Assembly: GCA_013397845.1 (NCBI GenBank)
Contig: VZTG01009076.1
Span: 930,001 to 994,000, forward strand
DNA length: 64,000 nt
Reading direction: 5' to 3'
Source of the DNA: Melanocharis versteri
Taxonomy: Eukaryota; Chordata; Aves; Passeriformes; Melanocharitidae
Below the pieces are notes generated by a model. That model saw only the letters and a list, made by a program, of their open reading frames with translations, was not told the origin of the DNA and searched no databases. The position numbers and the translations under genes were made by a program. Below, in pieces: positions 13,230 to 25,364 of this stretch; the stretch's first letter is position 1, and every line of letters starts with the position of its first letter.

Positions 13230-14262
13230 GTAGAAGAAATAAAACACTGCTTGAAAGGCAGTGCAAGGGTATCAGATTTAGTGAACAGCTGTACTAGTCA
13301 GACAACAATTCCAGGAAAGCGTGGCTCAGACTGTATTTCCTATTATGCAAGAACAGGTGCAATTATAAATAAACAGTACTTTTTCCCATAATGATTAATA
13401 AATCTGTTTTTCTATCATAAAGCCAAATAACACCATGTTTAATGGAGCATGTAGGTATAACTTTATGACGCCAATAAAATTGCAATTTCCTTTTAAGATC
13501 ACAAACATAAGACACAAGAGATGCAAATTTCACTGATTTGTCAAAAATAGTTTGAGCTACAAGTGTTGAGGAAAATCAAGTGTTTTTTTCACAGCTTTTA
13601 ATAGCAGTGATGTCTTGTATATGCAGCTGGCTGAATAATGAACTATACTTATGAATAATTACACTATCATTGATTTGGTTTTTGGGTTTTTGCAGCAGCA
13701 GCCGCCCAAATTCTCTCCCTCTAATGATTTCTAATTCAGCTTTAAATAGAAAAAGGAATGTGAATTATTCTCCAGATGGAACGTGAGGATATTTTTATGG
13801 ATTAGTGATGAAAGAACCCAAAATGTCTTAACATATGTTTGTAGGACAGATGCTCTTACCCTCTGAGAAACTGAAGGAAGGCTTGAGAAAATAGGGAATT
13901 TTTGTCCAGACGGAAACACTCATGCAAATTTTAAACTGCCCTATTCTTCCCTCCAAAGCAATTCAAGGCAATTTACTACTGGACAAAACTGATGCATTTA
14001 TGCCTGAAAATATCTCAAAGCAGATGTGCAGTTAGTTTCTGAAATAGCTTAACTCTACTAACTTTTTTGCTGCTTGGTTCTTTATCCTATAGGTAACACT
14101 GGTGCCGGAAGGTTCTTAGTTTTTTACATATTTGTAGCTTTGTAGATTTTTAATATATAGCTGTATATTTTCTAGCACCTTCTCATTTTGAACAATAGTT
14201 CCCTTTCTCACATATTCTGTTTAGTCTTATTTTCAAGGAAAAGGATTTCTAACAAGGACATC

Positions 14263-14541
14263 CTGTTTTGCACCAGCACCTGGGAGACATAGAAAGATAC
14301 AGAGCAAGAACCCTCGGAGGGACAGGGGGCAGGACCAAGGGTGGATTACCAGGGCAACCAGTCTCCTATTGGACGTACCTGCTAGATACAATAATTAAAG
14401 TTATAAAAATTGTGACAATTTGATGCTGCTCATGCGCATAGGGATTATCTGTGCACCTGAAAGCTTTCATTAAAAGACTGCTCTTAATATTATCAGTTCT
14501 AATATTGTTTGGAAAGTTTTCTTCTGATTTTAGCAACACCA
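14263..14541 (+). mobile_element. Candidate solo LTR of an endogenous retrovirus (uncertain)
   Basis: The block has the order expected of an avian LTR: a mixed-composition U3-like part with GGGACAGGGGGCAGGACC (about 14319-14336) and a CCTATTGG inverted-CCAAT-like site (about 14366), a TATA-type box TTATAAAAA near 14401, the phrase GATGCTGCTCATGCGCATAG about 25 bp later as R/U5, and an ATTAAA polyadenylation-type signal at 14470 in CTTTCATTAAAAGACTG. The end near GCAACA at 14541 and the TG at 14263 are guesses: no clear terminal inverted repeat or matching target-site duplication was found. No gag, pol or env sequence lies on either side, so it would be a solo LTR. Family assignment is from general memory of bird LTRs and would need a repeat-library search. 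Confidence 0.4.
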
Positions 14542-17500
14542 CAGGCAAGAAGAAAATGTTACTGACCTTTCTGGTCTGTAAGTTGTTGGTGGTTGGTTAC
14601 TTGTGCTGTGAGCTTTTCCTTGAAGTATTCATAATTGCTGTTTTCCTGCTCAGCCTAGTAGTCACTACTGTCCATATTCTGAGGGGCTTGCTATGGGCCC
14701 CAGGAGCTGGGAGGACACCTAACTTATGAACTATAGGACTCTGCTAAGAATTTGCATCTGGTAGATGGAGGTTGACTTTTCTGAGCCCTCATGCACACAC
14801 TTGTGAAGTCTACATAAAAATAGTTCTTTATCTTTACGAGAAATGGTATGATCCCAGCGTGCTCATTTCCATATTCCCATATCATCATTGATCTACTGAG
14901 CTACCTATGGTATTGGTTAGAAATTGACTGCAGAGACAGCCCAGAGAAAAGCTAAGCAGGAATATGATCATTCTTTACTTCTCTACAGACCTGTCCTGGT
15001 GCTGATTATTAGCAGACTCCATTTGTGGAATCCCTAATTATGCTTATCTGTCTGTTAGCCTCCTGCAAAATAACCAGATGTGAGATAAACAACTGGAAAA
15101 AATTCTGCAACAAACCCAAGGTACAGCAGCCATTACTGAGTGTGAATGCACTGGTGACCTTACAGTGCATACACTTACAATCCATATTATGCAATTATTC
15201 AAAGTCTTGCTTACTTTTCCCTTCTTAGTTAAAACATTTAAACTGTAATGTGGCTTCAATACTTCTGACAGTAAGTTAGTAGAGGTACTCATTTTTTTCC
15301 TTTTTTTAAAGTGTCATCTCAACAGTGTTTTACACCAGAGATTCTCAGTTTTTGGGTAAGGCAAGTGATATACTCCTAACCAAGCCATTACACAGAAGTG
15401 AAGAAAACAGAGATGAAGCTTTCTTTGATTTGGATTTTATTCATGTAATGTTTTGCTGTTAAAAAAATCCACCCTTTAGCCCCTCACTTAGCTGTGAATA
15501 GCAGGATGTTAGAGGCAAACAGACCAGGAGTTACTGGTTACCAGAGGCATAAGCAGGTGGTTCTGTATCAAGCAGATATCACAAGGCCTTAGTGAAGGCT
15601 AGTGTTCATGTACTAAGGACTGACAAGAAGTGCTTATTGCTGAATCCTGTTGGCTCCACAAGGTTATGATGAAGGATTCTATCAAAAGTCTTTTTGCAAA
15701 TTTTCTTATCAATTTATATTAACAAATGTTTAGGGTCGAGATCATACTTCAGCACAGCAGGACCCAAAAATCTTCATGTATCTCTGGATCATGTAAACCA
15801 TTAAAGCCAATGTCAATAAATAGCTACTATATATAAGGGCTACAGCATAGATTTGTGCCTTATAGTTTGTCTTATTCTATGTTGAGCAGCAAGAAAAAGT
15901 CCAGATTTCACTTCTCATAATCTTGTAATTCACTTCTCGTGTCTACATTTTAGAAAATCATTATAGAGAAAACATCAGCACATCCTTCCAAATTCTTCTT
16001 GGTCTGAGGTGGGATTCCTAGCTCAGGTGCAGCCCCAAATATCTGTGCCTAGTTTTGAATATCCAAACTTATTACCTGTCACCCAGAATATTGAAAGGTA
16101 ATGTAGTGATAACTAGAGCATGCAGATAAGTCCAGGCTAAATCCAAACAGTCTTCAGACAGAGTGACACAGGAGTGTTCCCATACCCTCCACAGCACTTC
16201 TAGCCCAGGCTGCACAATTCAGAAATGCTCAAGCTCAAACCTAATAGAACTTGCTAAGATTCAGCTTTATGCTGTGCAATACAAAATAAAGTGGATTTCT
16301 GGTCCTGGAAAAATGTAGCCCCTTATATGAAGGATTATGTCTAAATTAATAAGGCTACCTAAACTTAACCCGTCTCTGCCCAGAGGCAGTGTGGGTTTTT
16401 CTGCTCTTACAATCAATCTATACCTCATTTAAGCAGCTCATGGATAATGGAGATTATATAGTACATACCATCATATATTACATGAGGGTTTCTAGACACT
16501 AAAACAACTTGCAGTGTGCGGGTTTTTCTATAACCTAGGAAATTCTCTTCAAATGCCATTTTACTGTACTGGGATTCAAGGGGATGACAAGCCCACTTCT
16601 GTCATGGTCTTAAAATTGAAAAAGCAAAGCACTTAGTAAAAGGTATTACATTTAGCTGTTATTTTCAGAGTGACATAGAATTCCTTTACTTCACAGTTCA
16701 CAGTTCCTTACATAGAAGTCCTTTGCTTTGTCTGTCTGTCTTTGGGACACAGTCTCTCATTATGTGTATGCAAAAACTTTTGTCTTGTAGGATGGTTATA
16801 CTGCACAGAAGACCCATTTCTCCACTCATATATATTAGTACACTCAGAATGCTAAAAAACACTGAAAGAAAAAGATTACTAAATTATACTCAATTTAACA
16901 GTGCTGTTTCTTTCAGCAAGGATATGTTTCTAATACTGAATAGTAAATGTTTATCTTTAAATAGTTTCTGATCTCAAGTCAGGTATACAGATTAGGTACA
17001 CAGTCACAAGGCCACCTGAAGTACCTGGGCAGTGCATACATACGTTTTCCTCTGAATTCAGGTAATTTATTCCTTTTCCAGTTCTGCCTTGTGCTGAAAA
17101 CCACGTTCGAAAATTTATACCTAACAACAGAAACTGACCTTGCACCTGCTTTCTATGACCTTCCTTTTCAGTATGAAAACAAACATCAAACACATATTTC
17201 AGACTGTCTTTTCTCTCCAAAATATCATTTGGCTCACCTGGCCAAAATGGTTTATATAACGAGCTTTTGTGTATGTGATAGTGACTTATTTTCTTTGGAA
17301 TGAAGATATGAAAAAGTATTTTTAAAAAGAGCCAAGGTTAAGATCTTATTCAAGTAAATATTGAACACATTCCTGAGAATAGCCCTTCAGTTCTGGAATA
17401 GGTTCAAGAACAGTTACTTAACAGTCTAAAGAAAAAATAAGTTTTGATTTTGTAAGAAAAATGTCACGAGGCAGATTGAACCTTAATCATATGATAGCAA

Positions 17501-18127
17501 ACATTTTGAAGTTTTTTGGTTTTAGTGTTTTCTGGTGGAGGGAGAAAGTTATGCAGTGAAGAAGAATACTTAGCAGAAGTCAAATAAAATCAGAAGTGAT
17601 ATCAGTTACACAGACCTTATTTGGTTGTGTTTCTATAAAAAAAAAGTAATCAAAGAGGAGTCTAAATGAAAATAATTGTCCAATGAAGAGACAAAGGAAT
17701 ATCAAACCCTGAGATTCTGAGTGGAATTCAGACACCACAATTCTAATGAATGCAGGTGAGGTTTTGTATCAGAATCCTTTTGCTCTTTACTTTCAGACAA
17801 ATGCAACCCTTGAGTGAAACTTCATTGCTGCCTGAAAGGTCTGGGCAGCCTATTGAATGCTAGGCAGATTACTGGGCTCAGATTCCAGGTCTGCAGTCCA
17901 GTTGTCTTTAAAACAATTGAGGCAAACCGAACATACACACGCACCTGTGTAAAACTCTGTGTTCGTTCAAGAGAACCAAGTATACTTCCACAAAACCAAA
18001 ATCTTTTGCATGTTTTGCATTTGTCCATTCTATTTTTCCTCACCTGTACCTTTCCCAGCATTTTCTTTTCGGCCTCCCTTAGCACCAAAGACTCTCTAAT
18101 TTGACACAGTCAACAAGACCTAGACAG
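14542..18127. other. AT-rich unique DNA, no gene seen
   Basis: Contains a short (GTCT)n run at about 16728-16741 and nothing else I can name. Frames at 15044-15292, 16957-17220 and 17822-18088 on the minus strand, and 16723-16971 and 17814-18104 on the plus strand, are under 100 codons, overlap one another on opposite strands and show no conserved pattern. Confidence 0.55.
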
Positions 18128-18720
18128 CACTAAGCAGTGTGTGCCGAATACAGTGGCATGTGCTGTGCATCAAAAGCAGCGGGGCCAGCAGGCAGATGGA
18201 GATGATTCTGCCCTTCTACTCTGCCCTCGTGAGACCTCGCCTGGAGTGCTGCATCCACTTGTGGGGTACACAACACAAAAAAGATGTGGATCTGTTGGAA
18301 TGAGTTTTGAGGAGTGCCACAGAGATGATGAGAGGGATGGGGCACCTCTACTGTGGGGACGGGCTGAGAGAATTGGAATTCTTCAACCTCAGAAGAGAAG
18401 GCTCCCAGGAGACCTTGTTGAGGCCTTTCAGTACTTAAAGGGGGCTTACAAGGGAGAAAAAGAATAATGGCGTTTTACACAGGGATATTGCAATAAGAGA
18501 AGGGGAAAAGGCTTTAAATTAAAAGAGAAGGAATTTTGGTGTTTTAGGAGAGATTTAGATATTAGTATGAAATTGTTTACTGAGAATATGATGAGGCAGA
18601 GAAACAGGTTGCCCAGAAAAGTTGTGGGTGTCCTGTCCCTAGAAGTGTTCAAGGCCAGGTTGGATGGGGGTTTGAGCAACCCGGTCTAGTTGAAGGTGTC
18701 CTTGACATGGGAGGGTAATT

Positions 18721-18797
18721 GGAACTAGGGTAACTGGATCTTTAAGGTCCCTTCCGACNAGAACTAGGGTAATTGGATCTTTAAGGTCCCTTCCGAC
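18721..18797. repeat. 38-bp direct duplication around an assembly gap
   Basis: Bases 18721-18758 and 18760-18797 are the same 38-mer with two differences (first base g/a; one c/t). The single n at 18759 lies exactly between them. In an intact CR1 3' end this stretch occurs once, so this is most simply an unmerged contig overlap. Confidence 0.9.
18759..18759. other. Assembly gap (single n)
   Basis: One ambiguous base inside the CR1 3' end, flanked by duplicated sequence. It is a contig join, not a polymorphic base. Confidence 0.9.
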
Positions 18798-18994
18798 CCA
18801 AACCATTCTATAACTCTATGAGTTGCACATTCGTAGTCTCCTGACTGGCTGAGGCAATGTCCTATTAAAGTAACTGTATCTTTTCCGTTCAATTAAGTGT
18901 ATTCAATCAGACCACACGGAACATGACCAATGCGCTTCACGTGGATGTTGTTTGAAGGGTCAGGGTGCAGCAAAAGGCAAGATGCTCTAAGCAG

Positions 18995-19006
18995 AAAAAA
19001 AAAAAA
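18995..19006. repeat. Poly-A tract (A12) in purine-rich run
   Basis: Twelve A's followed by GGAAAAAAGAAAGA. No polyadenylation signal precedes it at the expected distance, so I read it as simple sequence. Confidence 0.8.
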
Positions 19007-19409
19007 GGAAAAAAGAAAGACGATAAAGTAAAATTTATGGGAAAATCTAGAAATAATGATAGTATAATCCCTTGCTAAATGGTAATTACAAAGGCTTGAA
19101 GAAAATGGTTTGATATAAATAAATTCGATTAAACCATATAGAATATTCTGCAGTGAAACAAAACCACTTACTCTCTGATGTCACTATATCCCAATTGAAC
19201 ATACTGTTAGTGTTTTCTTTGTGAAAAAGGTTAGATCCAGCTGTGTTTCTTTCCTTCCATCCATTCAGAAGGACTGGATCCTCGGCTGGGCTAATTACTA
19301 CAGCAGTGCAGATGTCAACAGAGCTAGACAAACAGAAGATCTGGCCTATCAACTACTTATTTCCTACAGAAACTGAAGACAGAATGACAGGAGCTCCTCC
19401 TTATCCCCA

Positions 19410-19465
19410 AATTAAGAAACACAAGCTTTGAAATTAAGAAGAATTAAGAAACACAAGCTTTGAAA
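19410..19465. repeat. 32-bp-offset direct tandem duplication
   Basis: The 24-mer that begins AATTAAGAAACACAAGCTTT occurs at 19410-19433 and, identically, at 19442-19465. The short AAGAAG-type spacer itself repeats part of the unit, so this is a slippage duplication. No n is present here, unlike the gap-associated duplications. Confidence 0.88.
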
Positions 19466-22400
19466 GCATGTGTTTTCTAAAGGTGCCTTATGCACCCCAC
19501 TCAAACAGACTAAATGATTAAAATTCTAGCATTACTACTACTACTTTTGTTTTTAAACTCACAAAATTGAAAGAAAATTTGTAAGCTTGCTTACAAAAAA
19601 TTAGCTACTATAAAACACTAGCTACTTTCATATGGCTCTGAGACGCATAAGCACACTTTATACATGCAACAGCATTTACAAGGGTAATAATAAACATGAT
19701 ATTCTATTTATTACGCAAATGTAGTTCTGTAATATTAATTATAATATATATTGTGTATAAATTAAATGAGACATAACCGCAAATTTTTATACAAAACATT
19801 TCTTTTGAAATATTAGCCATTTAAACATTAGCAAACAGGGTAATAAAGAAAACTGGGTCTGTAGTAAAATAAAGATGTTTTATATACGTGACCAGAAGTT
19901 ATTTCAGGGGTCTGACTTACTTATTGTGTAGGTGAACTGTGTTTATCTGGGCAGCTATCCAGTATTTTGTGTACACTTGGTTTTGGAAGGTTGGTTTATA
20001 GCCCACTATTCAAACACCCATGAAGCCAGAGCTACTAATTTCAGTGAGGATTTTCCATTGTTACAATGGGATTACATCACAAGGAAGATAAAGGGATATT
20101 ATACCCATAAAATTAATAACAACAAATATTCTTATTGGCCACTGTGTGCAAAGTACTTAGGATAATTCAGGATTCCCACTGTAATGTGTCTGTAGCTTGA
20201 TTTTTCAGAGAATAAGAACGTATTTTCTGATCTAATGAAAATTCTAGCAAACTAAGCAAAGCGAAATTCCTTTTCTTGCTTCAAAGCAGAGCAGCATAAT
20301 TTCTCAACAAATCCGTATTTTAAAAGAAAATTGGCCAAAAGCCTGTCAGCAAACCAAAGTTAATCACTTTTTTTTCTGAAATAGAAAAGTAGCAAAGCAC
20401 ATTTTAAACCTCAAGACTGTCTATGCTTTAATTGAATAAAAGAGTTTCTTGCAGTAGAAAATGCCAAAAATGCTTTAAATGTGGGAACTGGACTGCTCTA
20501 AATACGGGCATCTGTGCTGTTTATAATGATGGAAAATATCCAGGTACTCTTTGGATTAAGCATTAGAGCAGTTTCGAGTGAATTTATGATAATCCACTGA
20601 GAATGTATGTGTTTCCCACTGGCATGAGAAATAAATGCAGACCACAATCTCTTACTTGAGGAACAAAGCATCAGTTTGTATTATATTTAGGTCAAAAATA
20701 TCCCGGAAACAGTTATAGTCACGAGAAGCAAGCCAGCTGAAAGAAACGTTGTCCTTTTTCCAGTCACAGGAATATAAAGTAACATTTCTGAAGCAGCAAG
20801 AAACCTCAGCACCTGCTATACCATAAGAAAATATAAGGAAATGCTGGCAGGTCTCTAGTCCCTTGTTGGAGTAAATGATACTTGAGATTTTTATCAGAAT
20901 ACTTCAGTGAGCACTCTACTTCATACAGCTGTTTATACTATGAGTTAATATATTAACACTAACATTTAAACTATTTCTTTTCAAAGGTGAGCCAGGTTCT
21001 CCTGCATTCTTTCATACATTCAGAGTTACAACTGCTCTCTCCAACAAAAAGAGAGAACTTCGCTTTTTGTTATTTAACTGTTTTCAAGCCATAATAACCG
21101 TAAAAAATTAGATGGGTAAGGAAGAACAGGATAAAATAGGTGAATTTGATATTCTTTGAATGGAAAACATAGTGATTGAGCAAGGGTGCCAATTTGACAT
21201 TAAAATGGTTTATTAAGGATGCAAAAATTCCACAAAGATTTCACCGCTATCACAATTTACACCTCAAATATGTGTGTTTTGTTACAGACATTATTCTTGC
21301 CAAAACTCCCATTTTTTTAAACTCCAGCCTAAACTTCTGTGTGTTTTTCTTTCTTTTTTAAAAAAATAGAGTTACACTTTTTTTCTCCTCTCATAGTTCT
21401 GCAAATTTTCCAGGCAGACAGAACTTTTGATATTCTATGATTTCGCAGTGAGATGAAAAAATGCTACAGTTTTTCAGACTTTGCAGTTTTTGACAAATTA
21501 TCGTACTGTTTTTCAAACAATTCTGGTGTAATATTATAATTTCTACCTTCTGGCACAAGTTCATTTTAACATTGAGAATGTCAGGTGGTGTCTGAGATCC
21601 CTGTTCCTTCATTCAAACATTTTAGCAAGGTATGTTTATTTTATAGTTTTCTATAACAGGAATTTACATGCATAAATATTTTCCTTTCTATAGGCTGAAT
21701 CTCCTTAAGTGAAATTGATGATTTGAAGGATACTTTTGCTTTGATTCTTTAAAACAAACACAGAGAGCTGGTGACAGCTGTTTATAAGCTCACACACTAC
21801 AATCATGCTGTGCTGAATTTCAAGCATCTGACCTATCATTTGAGAGAAATTATAGCGAGTGCTGCCTCTAACCCCCACTCTATAAATTGTATCAATTTCT
21901 GCATGCAGGAATGATGAAATTCAGGGGGATATTAATTCAAACATAATCAAGAGGGTTGCTTTTATCTGCGGGCTTCATAGCTTTAACAGTCTAATGTTTT
22001 TCTGAAAGTTTCTGCCTAAATAAAAAATGTTCAGTGTTGCCTAGGTAGATATTGATTGAACACTAAAGCTCAGCTAGCCAACCAGATAACTCAGGGTCTG
22101 ATCTTCTCCTAAGGAATAATATAACAGTACAGTTATTCACTAGATTTATGTGGAATATCTAGCAGAAAACTAAGGCAGTATTGTTTGATTCAGGCTGTGC
22201 ACTCACTCTTTCAGAGCTTCTCTCTAAAATGCTCTAACATGTGACAAGTGTGTGTATCAGGATCTATTCAGAGAGTGCCTGGCCTCTTATAATTCCCCAT
22301 GACTCCTGTGTGCACCCAGTGTGCAGAACCAACAGATTTCATTCAGCAGAGTACTGCAAAGGAAGCAACAACACTATGGGTGAATCCCAGACACGCACAA

Positions 22401-24015
22401 AGCTGTGGTTCAGGATTCAGAGATTTTGTTTCTACTCAGTGAAAAATTTCAAATCCATGTTTACATAGATAGGAATATATAATTATATGGAGAGAGGAAT
22501 GAGAAGTTTACAAAAAAAGTTCATCTTTTTCTTTCTCTGCAGACTAACAGAATGGGAAGCTTTGATCCCTTGTAGGGATCTGAGAATAGTAAACCACTGG
22601 AGCATAGCTGAAGATCATCAGCAGAATGCAGAAAATGAACTCCACTGTGTATTCTTTCACACAGAATTAAACTCTAACTAGGTACACCATCAGGAGAAGT
22701 GTGTCTTATTGTTCCTATTGGTACAGGGTGAAAAAGAGTCCACGTCATTAGGGATCTGAACTGCAATTAGACGCTAATCAGAACAGATCCAGCTAGTCAT
22801 ACAGATCATGCAATTTATACTTTCAGGTATTAAATTTCTTTGCAAGACTAAAGACTATGTCCACTGTTTTCTTAGTATTGTTTTTCTGTGGAACAACTTG
22901 CTGTAATTGCCACAAATTTTCTGTGCAGATATAAGGGACGTTATCCCTTGAAATGGCACAGGTAGAAGGAAGGTACAAATCAATCTTTTGATTGGATCAG
23001 TTTGCACCACAGAAAAAATTAGTACTCAGATTATAGGAAAACAAATATATATGTTTCACTTTTAAGAACATGCAAAATAAGAGGGATTTGAAGCGGTTTA
23101 AATTAGTACTATTATGATGGTAATAAAATATATACTTTCAAAAAAACAACAAGATGAGATCTGTATGGGGGATAAAGTTATAGAAACTTGATACAATTTC
23201 TAGGTCCTATAAACATAAAAGTATGGAATATTAACATAGCAGAGTGTTTATTATATATGAGTATTAAAAACAATAGTGTAACATTCTAGTATATTTGCAT
23301 TTTCCACACATACTTTCAGAATGAAGACCTTGCATTGAGATAGAAGTCTTCTTGACAGACATTTTAATGTATAATGTTTCATAATATGATCACGTGGCAC
23401 ACGATCCAATATGCAATGTAACCATAGTAAGAACAAAGGTTGCCATCATCCTTCTGAAATTCCTTTATGTTTAGTCTTTTCATCTACTGGATTCTCAAAA
23501 TGACTACTTGAAAATTTAAGCCTCCCTGTTGAACTATTTCATACCTGCTGCTGATTTTCACTTTTAATGAGAATATTATGCTCCTAGGATCTTATCATTG
23601 AGGATGTCAGCTAGATTCAGCAGAAGATGGCTCAAACAGCTGGCCACTAGCCCAGTATGACTCCCCATTCCATTAAATCCTCTGTTCCACAGGGTGCATG
23701 TTAGAGAGCTGTTGGAGGCAGTATGGAGTAGATAAAGTGCAACGTAGATCAGCTGTCTGCCTAGAAGTAAGGCTGATCTCTGGAGTGAAAAGAGTAGGTG
23801 TTTTATGACCCCATTCAATGATACATTAACAACTGTTCACCACTACAGAAATGTCCTTTTAGAAAACAGGCCTTGGCTCTTCCATATGCAGAAATTCCAT
23901 ATACTATATAAATTCACATGATGACTGATTTCACACAAATGCACACTGAAGTTCAATGCTTGGCCATCAACATATTTGGAAATACATACATGCAAGTGTT
24001 CATGTGGATGGTTAA

Positions 24016-24039
24016 GGAGAGAGAGGGGGAGAGAGAGAC
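24016..24039. repeat. GA-rich simple repeat
   Basis: GGAGAGAGAGGGGGAGAGAGAG-type purine run, an imperfect (GA)n microsatellite. Confidence 0.85.
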
Positions 24040-24850
24040 AGATGGTATTTATATATAAAAATAGACCCTTACACTTGCACCACTCTCATACATACTTTGA
24101 ATTCTTCCTACTGGAATTCATCATAGAAGATGGTTTGGGATTCTGAATAAGATTTTATGTATACCCAGAATAATAATTCACCTGTTCAGAATTATTTTTC
24201 TTTTGCTATAACTCTGGTCTCATTCACTCCCACATTTGAGAACACTTCCTACATAACTGATAAATAAAAATGTCTTAATATATCTTTAGGTGCTGTGTGT
24301 TGCTATCTCCTACTGTATGGAATAATGCAAATGCTACTGAGCAGTGCTTTGTAGCATTTTATGTGACTTTTTAATTCACTTTTTAATGTAAACAAATACT
24401 TAATCTTACAGTCTTGTGAAAGAGAAACAATGAAAATTCTCCTTTAAAAGCTGTTCTGTAACCGATTTTTAAATTTCTTTTGGGAGAGAGGGGTGAACTC
24501 AGACCACATTTGTGTGAGGCTTCTTCTGTATCCTTCTTTCCTTTTGTGGGTGTCTAAATAAAACTAGTGAAACAGCTACTGATTTTAGAAGCCGATTGTT
24601 TCAAAATAACCATTCTCATTTTCTGAAAATGCATCAACTTTCTTTGCTTTCACATAAATATGCATGACATAGTAAGAAGGGAAAGCTAGTTTAGGGAATT
24701 TACTCTGAAACCCATAAGGTGCCACGCGTAATCACAATTTCTGAGTTGTCCTGAATAGGCGAGTTTAGACCAGCTCCAGCAATAAGCGTGGGTAGTTTTC
24801 TGTTACCTGCAAAAAGTTATTGTATTCATATTGTTTTCCACACATAGAAT

Positions 24851-24900
24851 TTATATACATTTATATATATATATATGTATATGTATACATATATGTATAC
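24851..24900. repeat. (TA)n / (TATG)n microsatellite
   Basis: Alternating TA with interspersed TG and TAC units over about 50 bp. It is largely self-complementary, so it can form cruciform or hairpin structure and is a likely length-polymorphic site. Confidence 0.88.
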
Positions 24901-25314
24901 AGTAGCCAATATGTAGAGTCATTCAAATTTTTGGGGATTATTTCTAATTTCACCTGATTGTGCAAGCGGAACTCTTAATGCCCAAATGCATTCCACCACT
25001 GAAGTTAAATTATGAGGGTATACAAAGGGAGGAAAAAGATTTTCTCACCCTTTACTACATAGGACGCAAACAAAACATAGTACAAGCCATAAGTTTTCTT
25101 GCAAGGCAAAAATTCATTAAGTTAACACGTGTTGAACCATATGTAGTATCTACTTTCCACACAAACTTACTTTTAGCCTATAAAGATATACATATAACCC
25201 ACAGAGATATTGTTGTCAACTGTGATATTCATATTTAGGGGTTATATTAATTTCTGTTTTATTCTTTCAATATTAAAGCTTTGCTTTTGCCATCTAGACA
25301 CACACCTTTATGAC
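24901..25314. other. AT-rich DNA, no gene seen
   Basis: One 92-codon frame (24960-25238, plus) fills most of this gap. It has no recognisable domain; its composition (many I, K, Y, L) is what AT-rich DNA gives by chance. Confidence 0.5.
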
Positions 25315-25364
25315 CTGATAGTTCTTATGGGTCCTTTCAAACTCAAGATATTTTATGATTTTTA
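25315..25364 (+). mobile_element. CR1 LINE 3'-tail relic
   Basis: GGGTCCTTTCAAACTCAAGA followed by TATTTTATGATTTTTAG aligns with the CR1 3' terminus (family: AGGTCCTTTCCAACCTAAAC, then GATTCTATGATTCTATG), preceded by GATAGTTCTTATG in the position of GATGATCTTAAAG. Divergence is high, so this would be an old, severely truncated copy. Confidence 0.5.

Larger units (their letters stand above)
8965..14262. other. AT-rich unique DNA, no gene seen
   Basis: Holds the 3 x 11 bp repeat at 9375-9407, which sits in a slightly less AT-rich patch (about 9230-9460), and an AAAT run at about 13214-13229. Frames at 9608-9946 (112 codons) and 11375-11734 (119 codons) are the longest. Neither shows a signal peptide, repeat, conserved motif or plausible exon boundaries, and I regard both as chance. 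Confidence 0.55.
18128..18820 (+). mobile_element. CR1 LINE, 5'-truncated: RT C-terminus plus 3' UTR
   Basis: The plus strand encodes the C-terminal end of CR1 ORF2 with PRETSPGVLHPLVGYTTQKR (family: LVRPHLEYCIQLWGPQHKKD) and the later FQYLKGAYKGEKE (family: FQYLKGAYK), followed by the 3' UTR with its RQRNRLPRKVV-like stretch and the terminal GGTCCCTTCCGACCCAAACC, ATTCTATAACTCTATG. The copy is 5'-truncated within the reverse transcriptase, as is usual for CR1. The reading frame is broken: for example, a TGA follows the codons for DVDLLE. A one-base assembly gap at 18759 sits close to the 3' end, and 38 bp on each side of it are near-identical, so the true element is probably about 39 bp shorter than shown. 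Confidence 0.93.
18821..24850. other. AT-rich unique DNA, no gene seen
   Basis: Apart from the small repeats listed at 18995, 19410 and 24016, nothing is recognisable. A pyrimidine-rich tract ending CTCTGCAG at about 22542 looks like a splice acceptor but no matching donor with an open frame follows. All open frames are under about 90 codons. Confidence 0.55.

Noticed and set aside
14451..14729. 92-codon hydrophobic frame resembling a small membrane protein
   Set aside because: It overlaps the 3' part of the LTR candidate and T-rich sequence, which gives leucine/valine/phenylalanine-rich peptides by chance; no start context or homology supports it.
18141..18467. 108-codon plus-strand frame as a host gene
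   Set aside because: It encodes the C-terminal end of CR1 ORF2, frameshifted, next to the CR1 3' UTR.
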